DNA from: Roseiarcus sp963753135
GTDB taxonomy: Bacteria > Pseudomonadota > Alphaproteobacteria > Rhizobiales > Beijerinckiaceae
DNA length: 64,000 nt
Direction: 5' to 3'
Assembly (NCBI GenBank): GCA_963753135.1
Contig: CAVWBA010000001.1
Coordinates: forward strand, 434,001-498,000
Shown: positions 8,684 to 17,966 of the stretch, piece after piece
Layout of the letters: each line of letters starts with the position of its first letter
How positions within the stretch are numbered: position 1 is the first letter of the stretch
Made by a program: the position numbers and the translations under genes
Notes under the pieces: model-generated
The model's input: the letters and a program-made list of their open reading frames with translations, nothing else
Database searches by the model: none
What the model was told of the DNA's origin: nothing

Positions 8684-8698
8684 TTAATGCGCGCTTAA
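8684..8698. promoter_or_regulatory. CtrA-type site TTAA-N7-TTAA upstream of the exported methyltransferase gene
   Basis: TTAATGCGCGCTTAA matches the full CtrA consensus TTAA-N7-TTAA exactly. It lies in the short intergenic region between the L,D-transpeptidase stop and the start of the exported methyltransferase gene. Such sites bind the cell-cycle regulator CtrA in alphaproteobacteria. A second exact site is at 46674. Confidence 0.45.
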
Positions 8699-8718
8699 TG
8701 GTCGCGGTCGTCCGCCGC

Positions 8719-9249
8719 TCACTGAGCGAGCGGATCGCGCGCCCATTCCTTGAGGGTCCGCGCACGATGGACCGGCGCGTACCCAAGCGCCGATCCGGAC
8801 CGATGTCCGCTGCGCGCGATATCGCTGAACGGCGATCCGACAATGCGGATTTCCGCCCCCTGCTTTTGCACCATGGCGAATAGCATCGCCGCGTTGGCGG
8901 GGGAGATGCGTACGCAGCCGTGCGACGCCGGCCGGCCGAGATGGCCAACCGCGGTCGTGCCGTGGATTGCGTACTGGCCGTAGAAGAAAATGGAGTGCGG
9001 CATCGGGGCGTTGTCGTACTTGGCGGAGTGGACCATGACGTACATCGCTCTCGGCCGGAAGACGCCGTTCGGCGTCGCATGACCGGCCTTGCCCGACGAT
9101 ATCGGCCAGACATAGGTTTCGCCCGAGCCCGAATGGACGGTCATTCTCTGCGACGTGAGGTCGATGTTGATCTCGACGTGGGCGTAGGCGTAGGTCGGCG
9201 CCGCGATCAGAATCGCAAGCGCGAGAAGGCGCGCGAATAGACTCCCCAT
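8719..9249 (-). CDS. L,D-transpeptidase (YkuD domain)
   Basis: A 176-residue periplasmic enzyme with an N-terminal signal peptide (ARLLALAILIAAPTYAYA, about residues 5-22). It carries the YkuD catalytic motif: YAIHGTTAVGHLGRPASHGCVRIS holds the conserved His and the SHGC(V)R Cys. Such enzymes form 3-3 peptidoglycan cross-links or attach proteins to the wall. Family length is normal for the short single-domain type. Start at 9249 begins MGSLFARLL directly before the signal. It may be cotranscribed with genes on the same strand but is separated from its neighbours by more than 100 bases. Confidence 0.92.
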   Translation of the reverse strand: MGSLFARLLALAILIAAPTYAYAHVEINIDLTSQRMTVHSGSGETYVWPISSGKAGHATPNGVFRPRAMYVMVHSAKYDNAPMPHSIFFYGQYAIHGTTAVGHLGRPASHGCVRISPANAAMLFAMVQKQGAEIRIVGSPFSDIARSGHRSGSALGYAPVHRARTLKEWARDPLAQ

Positions 9250-9387
9250 TTGCCCCGCTCCCCTCTGAAGTCGCCGCCTCGCTTACCCAGCTCTCGCAAT
9301 CGGCGCGCAGCCCCGCGGCATTTAAGATCAATACACGCACCCACGCGTTTGAATGTGTCCCCTGGCCCGCAAAGGGTCCAGTTCAAA

Positions 9388-10179
9388 TCATGGCGTCGAA
9401 TGAGCGATCGCGCAATCGTGATCCTCAACGTCTTCGGCGTGGCCGCCGCCCTCCAAGGAGAACTGGTCGGCCAACAGCACGAAGCCAGGCTTCCCGTCGA
9501 AGGTCGCGCCCACCGCTGCGAGGCTATATGCGCCCATATTAGCGCGAGCGCCCTCAACCCCATCCGCGAGAAGCTTGAGGGGCGCGACGTCGACCAGATC
9601 TGCCGAGTTGACCCGGCGGGCTAAGTAGACCCGGCCCTGGAGCGGAACCGTCATCGCGCGCCATTGGCTGTCGAGAGCGGGGGCGTAGTCGGCCAGGACC
9701 TTCATGACGGACACGGCCATGCAATCGACATGGACATGCAATTGGTCCTGGCTGCGCGCCCATTTCGAGTTGATCGCCAGCCCAACGGCTTCTCGCGGCA
9801 GCGCACGGCCGAGGCGCGCCTCGACCAATGTCTTAGCGCCCCAAGCCACGGCAAATACAGGAGGCGCGTCAGGCGCGAGCATCTGCGGATCTTCGATGCC
9901 CGTGATGCGCCGAGTTGGAATGGCAAGCATCTGAGCGACGCCGACCAGGTCCTTCAGGATCGCCACGCCCTGGTCGACGCCGCCATCGAGATCGACGCGC
10001 TCGCACGGCTTCGGCCCCAACCCCGCCTGGAAATGGGGCACGCACGCGTCATGAACGATGCGCCATAAGGCCATCGGATCGGCGCGGGCCGGAGCGCTGA
10101 ACGCTGGCGACCAAACCGAGAGAATGAGGGCGAGCGTCACGCCGGCCATCTGCCGTGCGCTTTGGCGCAGCATTGTCAT
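9388..10179 (-). CDS. cdh: CDP-diacylglycerol pyrophosphatase
   Basis: The enzyme hydrolyses CDP-diacylglycerol to phosphatidate and CMP at the membrane. The 263-residue form starting at MTMLRQ has a hydrophobic N-terminal signal/anchor ending near APARA. The family features are HDACVPHFQAGLGPKPCERVDL near the mature N-terminus, PTRRITGIEDPQML in the middle, LPREAVGLAINSKWARSQDQLHVHVDC with the HIT-like HxHxxC segment, and a C-terminal DQF/DHDCA part. The frame is open to 10260, but the start at 10179 places the signal peptide at the N-terminus. A family B element lies about 130 bases upstream and points toward this gene. Confidence 0.88.
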   Translation of the reverse strand: MTMLRQSARQMAGVTLALILSVWSPAFSAPARADPMALWRIVHDACVPHFQAGLGPKPCERVDLDGGVDQGVAILKDLVGVAQMLAIPTRRITGIEDPQMLAPDAPPVFAVAWGAKTLVEARLGRALPREAVGLAINSKWARSQDQLHVHVDCMAVSVMKVLADYAPALDSQWRAMTVPLQGRVYLARRVNSADLVDVAPLKLLADGVEGARANMGAYSLAAVGATFDGKPGFVLLADQFSLEGGGHAEDVEDHDCAIAHSTP

Positions 10180-10310
10180 GCGCCTCGCGCGCGGGGCATG
10201 CGCGAGCCCGCCTTCTTCACCAATAGCCAGAAGCCAATTTTCCAAGCGACGGTCCCCCACCGATGCGAAGTTCGCCCGGTCGCTTCTCGATCCGCCGGGC
10301 GCCCCGATGT

Positions 10311-10478
10311 TTACGAGTCCATTTTGAGCCTTTTCAACGGCTTGCAGCGCAATTAACGAGTTGCTTCCCGCGCTTAACGACCCGACGGCCGTCGCTCTCA
10401 GTAAGTCAGAATCTGCGCATAATTTTTCTATAAAACAGTATCACGATTCGGCTGACTTGGCAAGAAATTGTCGATTTT
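10311..10478 (-). ncRNA. Duplicated family B element, copy 1 (putative small RNA or leader)
   Basis: On the minus strand this element has a -35 TTGCCA (10458-10463), a 17-base spacer and a -10 TACTGT (10435-10440). About 120 bases of transcribed region follow, ending in GGCTCAAAATGGACTCGT. It aligns along its length with 50069-50244, with strongest identity upstream of the -35 (ATCGACAAT), at the promoter, at CAACTCGTTAA and at the 3' block. A short frame beginning ATG CGC AGA TTC stops at its fifth codon here, whereas the matching frame in copy 2 is open for 30 codons. It may be a small RNA or a leader of cdh. No known family recognised. Confidence 0.45.
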
Positions 10479-10524
10479 GGCGTCGACCTCCCCGTCAATC
10501 GGAGCGCTTTCGCCCCGAGCGCCG

Positions 10525-11922
10525 TCAAATGTGAATCGCCCGCTTCGCCACCGCCAGCGCGGCCTCCTTGACGGCTTCCGACATCGTCGGATGCGCGTGG
10601 CAGGTGCGCGCGAGGTCTTCCGACGAGCCGCCGAACTCCATCAGAACCGCGATCTCGTGGATCATCTCGCCCGCGCCGAATCCGACAATGTGCCCTCCGA
10701 GCACACGATCGCTGGCGGCGTCAGCCAGGATCTTCACGAAGCCGTCCGTATGGCGCATCGCCCGCGCGCGCCCGTTGGCGGTGAACGGGAATTTGCCGAC
10801 CGCGTAGGCGACGCCCTCCGCCTTGAGCTCTTCCTCGCTCTTGCCGATCGAGGCGACTTCGGGGCTCGTGTAAACGACGTTGGGAATGACGCCGTAATTG
10901 ACGTGGCCCGCCTGCCCCGCCAGCAGTTCCGCGACCGCGACTCCTTCTTCCTGCGCCTTATGCGCGAGCATCGGCCCGCGGATCACGTCGCCGATCGCAT
11001 AGATCCCAGAAACGTTGGTGGCGAAGTGCGCGTCGACAACGACCTGGCCGCGCTCCGTTTTGACCCCCAGCGCCTCCAATCCCAGGCCTTGAGTATAAGG
11101 ACGCCGTCCGACCGCGACGAGCACAACGTCGGCGTCGAGCGTCTTGGCCGCGCCGCCCGCCGACGGCTCGATCGTCGCCTTGACTTCGCCTCCCGCCGTC
11201 TCGACCTTGGCCAGCTTGTGGCCAAGCTGAAAGGCGAAGCCCTGCTTTTCCAGCGTGCGCTGCATGAACTTGCCGGCCTCGCCGTCGATCCCCGTCAGGA
11301 CGTGGTCGAGAAACTCCACCACCGTCACCTCGGAGCCCAGCCGCCGCCAGACCGAGCCAAGTTCGAGTCCGATGACGCCGGCGCCGACGACGATCAGCTT
11401 CTTCGGCGGGGTCGGCAGGCTTAAGGCGCCAGTCGAGGAGACAATCGTCTTCTCGTCGATCTCCACCCCCGGCAGCCGCGCGAAGTCAGACCCGGTCGCG
11501 ATGACGATCGCCTTGGTTTCGTGCGTGGCCACATTGCCGTCGGCGCCCTTGACGACCACGCGCCCTGGCGCGGCGATGCGTCCCTCGCCGCTCACCCAGT
11601 CGATCTTGTTCTTCTTGAAGAGGTAGGCGACGCCGTTGACGTTCGCCGCGACGGTCACGTCCTTGTGCTTCATCATCGCCGCGAGATCGAGCTTCGGCGG
11701 AGGGACGATGGCGCCGAGGGCCGCAAGACCATGTCCCGCCTCGTCGAACATTTCGGAGGCGTACAGGAGCGCCTTCGACGGGATGCAGCCGATGTTGAGG
11801 CAGGTCCCGCCGAGCGTCTTCATCTTCTCGACCACCGCGACCTTCATGCCGAGCTGGGCTGCGCGGATGGCGCAGACATAACCGCCCGGGCCGGAGCCGA
11901 TGACCACTAGGTCATATGTCAT
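10525..11922 (-). CDS. lpdA: Dihydrolipoyl dehydrogenase (E3)
   Basis: The 465-residue flavoprotein reoxidises dihydrolipoyl groups of the 2-oxoglutarate (and possibly other 2-oxoacid) dehydrogenase complex with NAD+. It has the FAD-binding GSGPGGYVCAIRAAQ motif, the redox-active disulfide in GGTCLNIGCIPSKALL, the NAD-binding VVGAGVIGLELGSVWRRLG and the C-terminal HAHPTMSE motif with the catalytic His. Length is normal. It is the last gene of the mdh-suc-lpd operon; its start overlaps the upstream MAPEG gene by 11 bases, as expected for coupled translation. Confidence 0.96.
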   Translation of the reverse strand: MTYDLVVIGSGPGGYVCAIRAAQLGMKVAVVEKMKTLGGTCLNIGCIPSKALLYASEMFDEAGHGLAALGAIVPPPKLDLAAMMKHKDVTVAANVNGVAYLFKKNKIDWVSGEGRIAAPGRVVVKGADGNVATHETKAIVIATGSDFARLPGVEIDEKTIVSSTGALSLPTPPKKLIVVGAGVIGLELGSVWRRLGSEVTVVEFLDHVLTGIDGEAGKFMQRTLEKQGFAFQLGHKLAKVETAGGEVKATIEPSAGGAAKTLDADVVLVAVGRRPYTQGLGLEALGVKTERGQVVVDAHFATNVSGIYAIGDVIRGPMLAHKAQEEGVAVAELLAGQAGHVNYGVIPNVVYTSPEVASIGKSEEELKAEGVAYAVGKFPFTANGRARAMRHTDGFVKILADAASDRVLGGHIVGFGAGEMIHEIAVLMEFGGSSEDLARTCHAHPTMSEAVKEAALAVAKRAIHI

Positions 11923-12367
11923 TACCGATCTTTCTTACGCGCCGATAGGATGCCGAGTTCGCGCCAACTACCAACCGACCAATCGTGAGAGCGCCCAGCA
12001 TCATCACCAGGCCGACAAGCGAAAGCGCCCAAACGGCGGTGCGGGCGTAGATGACGTCGAACAGATAAATCGGGATATAGACGATGCGAGCCAGAATCCA
12101 GATCGTCGCGCCAAGCGCGCCCGAACCTCCTGTCCGCTGCGTGACAATGAGCGCAAGCGCCACAGCGACGAACGGCGTGAGGTTCTCGACATAGTTCGCC
12201 AGCGCTCGCGTGGCTCGGCCAAAGAGCAAGCCGCGCGCCGCGGCGGGCTTGTCGCGCGAAGTGAACAAATAGCCGATCGGCAGCTCGATGTTGCCGACGG
12301 TCGCCTGGACGAGGATATGCACCAACCACAGCGCCACGCTCAATTCGAGACACGTCAGCTCGCTCAT
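11912..12367 (-). CDS. MAPEG family membrane protein
   Basis: A 151-residue protein with four predicted membrane helices and the MAPEG features NIELPIGYLFTSRDKP near the N-terminus and RATRALANYVENLTPFVAVAL in the middle, then a C-terminal helix pair. The family includes glutathione-dependent membrane enzymes in eukaryotes; bacterial members of this type have unknown substrates. It lies between sucB and lpdA, an arrangement I recall from other Hyphomicrobiales suc operons. It overlaps the lpdA start by 11 bases. No catalytic assignment can be made from sequence alone. Confidence 0.88.
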   Translation of the reverse strand: MSELTCLELSVALWLVHILVQATVGNIELPIGYLFTSRDKPAAARGLLFGRATRALANYVENLTPFVAVALALIVTQRTGGSGALGATIWILARIVYIPIYLFDVIYARTAVWALSLVGLVMMLGALTIGRLVVGANSASYRRVRKIGNDI

Positions 12368-12402
12368 GGCGTCCTCCCCGCTGGCCCTCCATGGGGCCTT
12401 CC

Positions 12403-13689
12403 TCAGAGGTCTAGCACGAGCCGCGCCGGGTCTTCGAGCGCCTCCTTCACGCGGACGAGGAAGGTGACCGCCTCCCGGCCGTCGACGATGCGGTGGTCGT
12501 AGCTCAACGCCAGATACATCATCGGCCGGATTTCGACCTTGCCGCCGACGGCGACGGGACGGTCCTGGATCTTGTGCATGCCGAGGATGCCCGACTGCGG
12601 CGCGTTGAGAATCGGCGTCGACATCAGCGAGCCGTAAATGCCGCCGTTGGTGATGGTGAAGGTTCCGCCCTGCAACTCCTCAAGCGTGAGCCGGCCATCG
12701 CGGGCGCGCTTGCCGAGCGCGGCGATCGCCTTCTCGATGTCGGCGATGCTGAGCTTGTCCGCGTCACGCACCACCGGCACGATGAGACCCTTGTCGGTGC
12801 CGACGGCGATGCCGATGTGGTAGTAGTTCTTGTAGACAAGGTCGGCGCCGTCGATTTCAGCGTTGACGGCGGGGATTTCTTTCAGCGCCTGGACGCAGGC
12901 CTTGACGAAAAAGCCCATGAAGCCAAGCTTGGCGCCATGCTTTTTCTCAAAGGCGTCCTTGTAGCGGGCGCGCAGCGCCATCACTTCGCTCATGTCGACC
13001 TCGTTGAAGGTCGTGAGCATCGCCGCAGTGTTTTGCGCGTCCTTGAGCCGCCGAGCGATGGTCTGACGCAGCTTGGTCATGCGCACCCGCTCTTCGCGGG
13101 CGCTGTCATCGGGGGTGGTGGTCCGCGGCGCGGGCATTGGCGCCGGAGCGGAGGCGGGCATCGGCGCCGCCGCGGGCGCTTGCAACGGCGCGAGCGCGAC
13201 GACAGTCGCCGGCGCTTGAGCGGCCGAAACGGCCGCGAGCACGTCGCCCTTCAGCACCTGGCCGCGCTTGCCGCTGCCGGCGATCGATGCGAGGTCGATC
13301 TTGTCCTCGGCTGCGATCTTGGCCGCTGCCGGCGCCGGCGGCATTGTCGTTGCGGCGGGCGCGGCTTTGGCGGGCGCATCTCGCTGCGCCGCAGGCGCGG
13401 GCGTGGATTTGGCGGCGGCAGCCGGCGCAGCCACTGCGGCCGCGGTCGCCGCTCCGGGCGCGACCTGGCCAAGCAGCGCGCCGATCGCGACCGTCTGGCC
13501 GGTCTCGGCCACGATCTCGCTCAAAACCCCCGCGCTCGGAGCATTGACCTCGAGCGTCACTTTATCGGTTTCCAACTCGACTAGGGGTTCGTCGGCTTGC
13601 ACCGGGTCGCCGGCCTTTTTGAACCATTTGCCGACGGTCGCTTCGGTGATCAACTCGCCGAGCGTCGGAACACGAATCTCAATCGCCAT
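12403..13689 (-). CDS. sucB: 2-oxoglutarate dehydrogenase E2, dihydrolipoyl succinyltransferase
   Basis: The E2 core of the 2-oxoglutarate dehydrogenase complex transfers succinyl from lipoate to CoA. The 428-residue protein has one N-terminal lipoyl domain with the lipoylated Lys in ELETDKVTLEVNAP (about residue 43). Long Ala/Pro-rich linkers, a peripheral subunit-binding domain (DLASIAGSGKRGQVLKGDVLA) and the catalytic domain follow, ending in LSYDHRIVDGREAVTFL with the HxxxD active site. The start at 13689 gives the usual MAIEIRVPTLGE N-terminus. It follows sucA and a small YCII gene and precedes MAPEG and lpdA in the operon. Confidence 0.96.
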   Translation of the reverse strand: MAIEIRVPTLGELITEATVGKWFKKAGDPVQADEPLVELETDKVTLEVNAPSAGVLSEIVAETGQTVAIGALLGQVAPGAATAAAVAAPAAAAKSTPAPAAQRDAPAKAAPAATTMPPAPAAAKIAAEDKIDLASIAGSGKRGQVLKGDVLAAVSAAQAPATVVALAPLQAPAAAPMPASAPAPMPAPRTTTPDDSAREERVRMTKLRQTIARRLKDAQNTAAMLTTFNEVDMSEVMALRARYKDAFEKKHGAKLGFMGFFVKACVQALKEIPAVNAEIDGADLVYKNYYHIGIAVGTDKGLIVPVVRDADKLSIADIEKAIAALGKRARDGRLTLEELQGGTFTITNGGIYGSLMSTPILNAPQSGILGMHKIQDRPVAVGGKVEIRPMMYLALSYDHRIVDGREAVTFLVRVKEALEDPARLVLDL

Positions 13690-13721
13690 TTCGATCGCGC
13701 CGCGAGGCGCCCTTCTTGTCG

Positions 13722-14057
13722 TTAGGGAGAGACGGAAGTGATGGGCGCAAGCGGCTGGCTGGGGCGCACAGCGATGCCCAACATGCGGCAGTTTTCGTAG
13801 GCAAAGCCGCGTCCGGCCGCAATGACTGGATCGGCCCCTTGCATCGCCTCCAGCGCCGCCTCGGAGGCGGCTTCGATGATGGCGACGCCATAGCCGCCCG
13901 CCGGATCGGCGACCGGCCCCATCGCGATCACCACGCCGGTCTCGACCTGGGGCGTCCAGTACTCGCGGTGGGCGCGCATGAGCTTGGCTTCGTCTGAGGT
14001 CATGTCCGAGATGAAGCTCGTCCGCGGCGGCCTCAGCTTGCAAAGGAAGTGGGGCAT
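13722..14057 (-). CDS. YCII-domain protein
   Basis: A small 111-residue protein (MPHFLCKLRPPRTSF start) related to the YciI/YCII ferredoxin-like fold, recognisable by LMRAHREYWTPQVETGVVIAMGPVADPAGGYGVAIIEA and the VIAAGRGFAYENCRM segment. Family function is largely unknown; some members are dehydrochlorinase-like or act as small binding domains. The gene sits between sucA and sucB with short gaps, so it is cotranscribed with TCA-cycle genes. The start at 14057 was preferred because the longer frame to 14216 overlaps sucA. Confidence 0.8.
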   Translation of the reverse strand: MPHFLCKLRPPRTSFISDMTSDEAKLMRAHREYWTPQVETGVVIAMGPVADPAGGYGVAIIEAASEAALEAMQGADPVIAAGRGFAYENCRMLGIAVRPSQPLAPITSVSP

Positions 14058-14073
14058 GTCGAACTGGCTTCGC

Positions 14074-17038
14074 TCACGCCAGGCATTCGTCGAGGAAAGC
14101 CTTGAGCTGGGAGAGGTGCTTCGACATGAGTCCGGTCGCGGTCGCCGCCGACGCGGGACGGCCGGAGTAGCGGGCGCGCTTCGACTTGCCGCCGATCTGG
14201 CCCAGCACCCATTCAAGATAAGGCTCGACGAAGCCCCAGGCGCCCATGTTCTTAGGCTCCTCCTGACACCACACGACCTCCGCCGTCTTGAAACGGGAGA
14301 GCTCCTTCACCAGCGCCTTGACCGGGAAGGGATAGAGCTGCTCCACCCTGAGCAGGTACACGTCGTCGACGCCGCGCTTCTCGCGCTCATCGTAAAGATC
14401 GTAATAGACCTTGCCCGAGCAGACGACGACGCGGCGGATCTTGTCGTCCTTGGCGAGCTTGATCTTTTCGCCCTTATGCGTTTCGGCGTGATCCCACAAC
14501 AAGCGATGAAAGCTCGTTCCCGCGCCGAAGGCTTCGAGGTTCGAGACCGCGCGCTTGTTGCGCAGCATCGACTTCGGCGTCATCGCGATCAGCGGCTTGC
14601 GGAACTCGCGCTTGAGCTGGCGCCTCAGCGCATGGAAGAAATTGGCCGGCGTCGTGCAAACCACGACCTGCATATTGTCTTCGGCGCAGAGCTGAAGGTA
14701 GCGCTCGAGGCGAGCGGATGAATGCTCCGGCCCCTGCCCCTCGTAGCCATGCGGCAGCAGGCACACGAGCCCCGACATGCGCAGCCACTTCTTTTCGCCG
14801 CCCGAGATGAACTGGTCGAACACGACCTGAGCGCCGTTGGCGAAATCGCCGAATTGCGCCTCCCATAGGACGAGCGCATTCGGCTCAGCAAGCGAATAGC
14901 CGTACTCGAAGCCGAGCACCGCCTCTTCCGACAGCATCGAGTTGATGACTTCGTAGCGCGCCTGTCCGTCGCGGATGTGGTTCAGCGGGATGTAGCGCGC
15001 TTCGGTCTCCTGATCGATCAGCACCGAATGGCGCTGCGAGAACGTGCCCCGCTCGCTGTCCTGACCTGACAAGCGAACCGGAAAGCCCTCGTCCAGAAGC
15101 GTGCCGAAGGCGAGCGCCTCGGCGGTCGACCAGTCGATCCCCTCGCCGACCTTGATGACCGCGCGGCGGTTCTCGAGGAAGCGGCCAATGGTTTTATGAA
15201 CCTTGAAGCCTTCCGGCGCCACGGTGATGCGCTCGCCGATCGCGCGCAGGCGATCAAGGTTGACGCCGGTCTTGCCGCGGCGATCGTCGTCGGCGATCTC
15301 CCGCGACGCTTTGACGCCCGCCCAGCGGCCGTCGAGCCAATCGGCCTTATTGGCGGAATAGGATTGGCCGGCCTCGAATTCCGCCTCCAGCCGTTGCCGC
15401 CAGTCGGAGCGCATCTTGTCGACCTCGCCCTGAGTGACGACGCCTTCGGCGATAAGCTTCTGGGCGTAGATCTGCTGCGTCGTCGGGTGCGCGCGGATGA
15501 GTCGGTACATGATCGGCTGGGTGAACGAGGGCTCGTCGCCTTCGTTGTGGCCGAAGCGCCGATAGCAGAACATGTCGATGACGACCGGCTTATGGAACTT
15601 CTGCCGGTATTCGGTCGCAACCTTGGCGCAGAAGACGACCGCCTCCGGATCATCGCCGTTGACGTGAAAGATCGGCGCCTCGACAAGCTTGGCGACATCC
15701 GATGGATAGGGCGAGGAACGCGAATAGCGCGGGTAGGTGGTGAAGCCGATCTGGTTGTTGACGATGAAATGCAGCGAGCCGCCGGTCCTGTGGCCGCGCA
15801 GCCCCGAGAGGCCAAAGCATTCGGCCACCACGCCTTGTCCGGCGAAAGCGGCGTCGCCATGGATGAGGAGCGGGAGCGCCTTGGACCGCTCGATGACGTC
15901 GTTGAGCTGATCCTGCTTGGCGCGCACCTTGCCGAGAACGACCGGATCGACGATCTCGAGATGCGATGGGTTGGCGGTCAGCGAGAGGTGAACGGTGTTG
16001 CCGTCGAATTCGCGGTCCGAAGACGCGCCAAGGTGATATTTGACGTCGCCTGAGCCCTCGACTTCATCGGGCGAAGCCGAACCGCCCTTGAACTCGTGGA
16101 ATATGACGCGGTGCGGCTTGCCCATCACCTGGCTCAGCACATTGAGGCGGCCACGATGGGCCATGCCGAGAGCGATCTCTTTCAAGCCGAGCTGGCCGCC
16201 GCGCTTGATGATCTGCTCGAGCGCCGGAACCATCGCCTCCGCGCCGTCGAGCCCGAAGCGCTTGGCGCCGGTAAATTTGACGTCGAAGAAAGTTCTCGAA
16301 GCCCTCTGTTTCGATCAGCTTGCCAAGGATCGCCCGCTTGCCCTCGCGCGTGAACTGGATTTCCTTATCGGGCCCCTCGACGCGCTCCTGAATCCAGGCC
16401 TTCTCCGCCGGGTCAGAAATATGGACGAATTCGAAACCGATCGTCCCGCAATAGGTCCGCCGGAGGATCGCAAGCATTTCGCGCACGGTCGCATATTCGA
16501 GCCCGAGCACATGGTCGATGAAGATCTTGCGATCGTAGTCGGACTCCTGGAACCCGTAGGTCGAGGGATGGAGCTCCTCATGGTCCCGTTGCAACTCAAG
16601 ACCAAGCGGATCGAGATTGGCGTAGAGATGGCCGCGCATGCGGTAAGCGCGGATCATCATGAGCGCGCGCACCGAGTCGCGGGTCGCCCGGCGAATGTCG
16701 TCCTCGCTCGGCGCTATTTTGGGCGCGGTCTCCTCAGCCTTCGCGCGCAACTTCTCGGCCACCGCCTTTTCCGTCGCGGGCCAATCGCCGTCCAGCGCGT
16801 TGATGAGATCGCCCTTGGGGGTCGCGGGCCAATTGGGCTTGCGCCATGACGCGCCGCGCTCGGTCTTGGCTACGCTCGCCGGGTCATCGCCGAGGGCTGC
16901 AAAGAATTCGCGCCAGCCGGGTTCGACCGACTGTGGGTCTTTCTCGTATTGCGCCTGCAAGGCTTCGATGTAGGCGCTGTTCGCGCCGTACAGAAACGAG
17001 GTTTGCAGCAGCGCTTGATTGACGTCCTGACGAGCCAC
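14074..17038 (-). CDS. sucA: 2-oxoglutarate dehydrogenase E1 (frameshifted in this sequence)
   Basis: E1 of the oxoglutarate dehydrogenase complex is a thiamine-diphosphate enzyme that decarboxylates 2-oxoglutarate. The N-terminal frame starts with GTG at 17038 (AAGGAG upstream), encodes MARQDVNQALLQ, and runs through EGFENFL. At about 16283-16291 the frame breaks: removing one base (an extra A on the plus strand) restores FLDVKFTGAKRFGLDGAEAMVPALEQII, and the second frame then continues to 14074 with IALGMAHRGRLNVL, GDAAFAGQGVV and IGFTTYPR. The joined product is 987 residues, normal for SucA. Either a real inactivating mutation or, more likely given similar breaks elsewhere, a sequence error. 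Confidence 0.93.
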
Positions 17039-17054
17039 CGGAACGGACTCCTTT

Positions 17055-17942
17055 TTACTTGCCGTGCAACAGATCGGCCAATGTCTTGCCGAGCCGGGCG
17101 GGAGAGGGCGAGACACGGACGCCGGCCGCCTCCATCGCCGCGATCTTGTCCTCGGCGCCCCCTTTGCCGCCAGCGATGATCGCGCCTGCATGCCCCATGC
17201 GACGCCCGGATGGGGCGGTGCGCCCGGCGATGAAGCCAACGACCGGCTTTGAACGGCCGCGCTTGGCCTCGTCCTTCAGAAACTCGGCGGCGTCCTCTTC
17301 GGCCTGGCCGCCGATTTCCCCGATCATCACGATCGCCTGGGTCTTGGGATCGCCCATAAACATGGCGAGCACGTCGACAAATTCCAAGCCCTTGATCGGG
17401 TCGCCGCCGATCCCGACTGCTGTCGTCTGCCCGAGACCTTCGCGGGTCGTCTGAAACACCGCTTCGTAGGTCAGCGTGCCCGAGCGCGAGACGACGCCGA
17501 TGCTGCCGCGCGTAAAGATATTGCCCGGCATGATGCCGATCTTGCATTCGCCCGCGGTCATGACGCCGGGGCAATTCGGCCCGATCAAGGTCGACTTCGA
17601 GCCCTGCAGCGCCCGCTTGACCCGCGCCATGTCGAGGACCGGAATGCCCTCGGTGATGCAGACGATGAGGGGCGTCTCGGCGTCGATCGCTTCGCAGATC
17701 GCGTCCGCGGCGCCCGCCGGCGGCACATAGATCACGCTCGCGTCGGCGCCGGTTTTCTCGCGCGCTTCGAGGACTGTGTCGAAGACCGGCAGCCCCAGAT
17801 GGATCGAACCGCCCTTGCCGGGCGAAACGCCGCCCACGAGCTTGGTCCCGTAAGCCATCGCCTGCTCGGAATGGAACGTGCCGTTCTTGCCGGTGAAGCC
17901 CTGGGTGATGACCTTTGTGTCGGCGTCGACGAGAATGGACAT
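17055..17942 (-). CDS. sucD: Succinate-CoA ligase, alpha subunit
   Basis: The alpha subunit of succinyl-CoA synthetase, 295 residues, catalyses with SucC the substrate-level phosphorylation step of the TCA cycle. It contains the CoA-binding TQGFTGKNGTFHSEQA segment, IGPNCPGVMTAGECKIGIMPG, and the phosphohistidine loop SGRRMGHAGAIIAGG whose His is transiently phosphorylated. Length and start (MSILVDADTKVI) are typical. It lies 16 bases upstream of sucA. Unusually, it is separated from sucC by a cupin gene and a PIN/antitoxin module. Confidence 0.97.
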   Translation of the reverse strand: MSILVDADTKVITQGFTGKNGTFHSEQAMAYGTKLVGGVSPGKGGSIHLGLPVFDTVLEAREKTGADASVIYVPPAGAADAICEAIDAETPLIVCITEGIPVLDMARVKRALQGSKSTLIGPNCPGVMTAGECKIGIMPGNIFTRGSIGVVSRSGTLTYEAVFQTTREGLGQTTAVGIGGDPIKGLEFVDVLAMFMGDPKTQAIVMIGEIGGQAEEDAAEFLKDEAKRGRSKPVVGFIAGRTAPSGRRMGHAGAIIAGGKGGAEDKIAAMEAAGVRVSPSPARLGKTLADLLHGK

Positions 17943-17966
17943 GAGAGGCTTTCGGCGATTGGCGGT

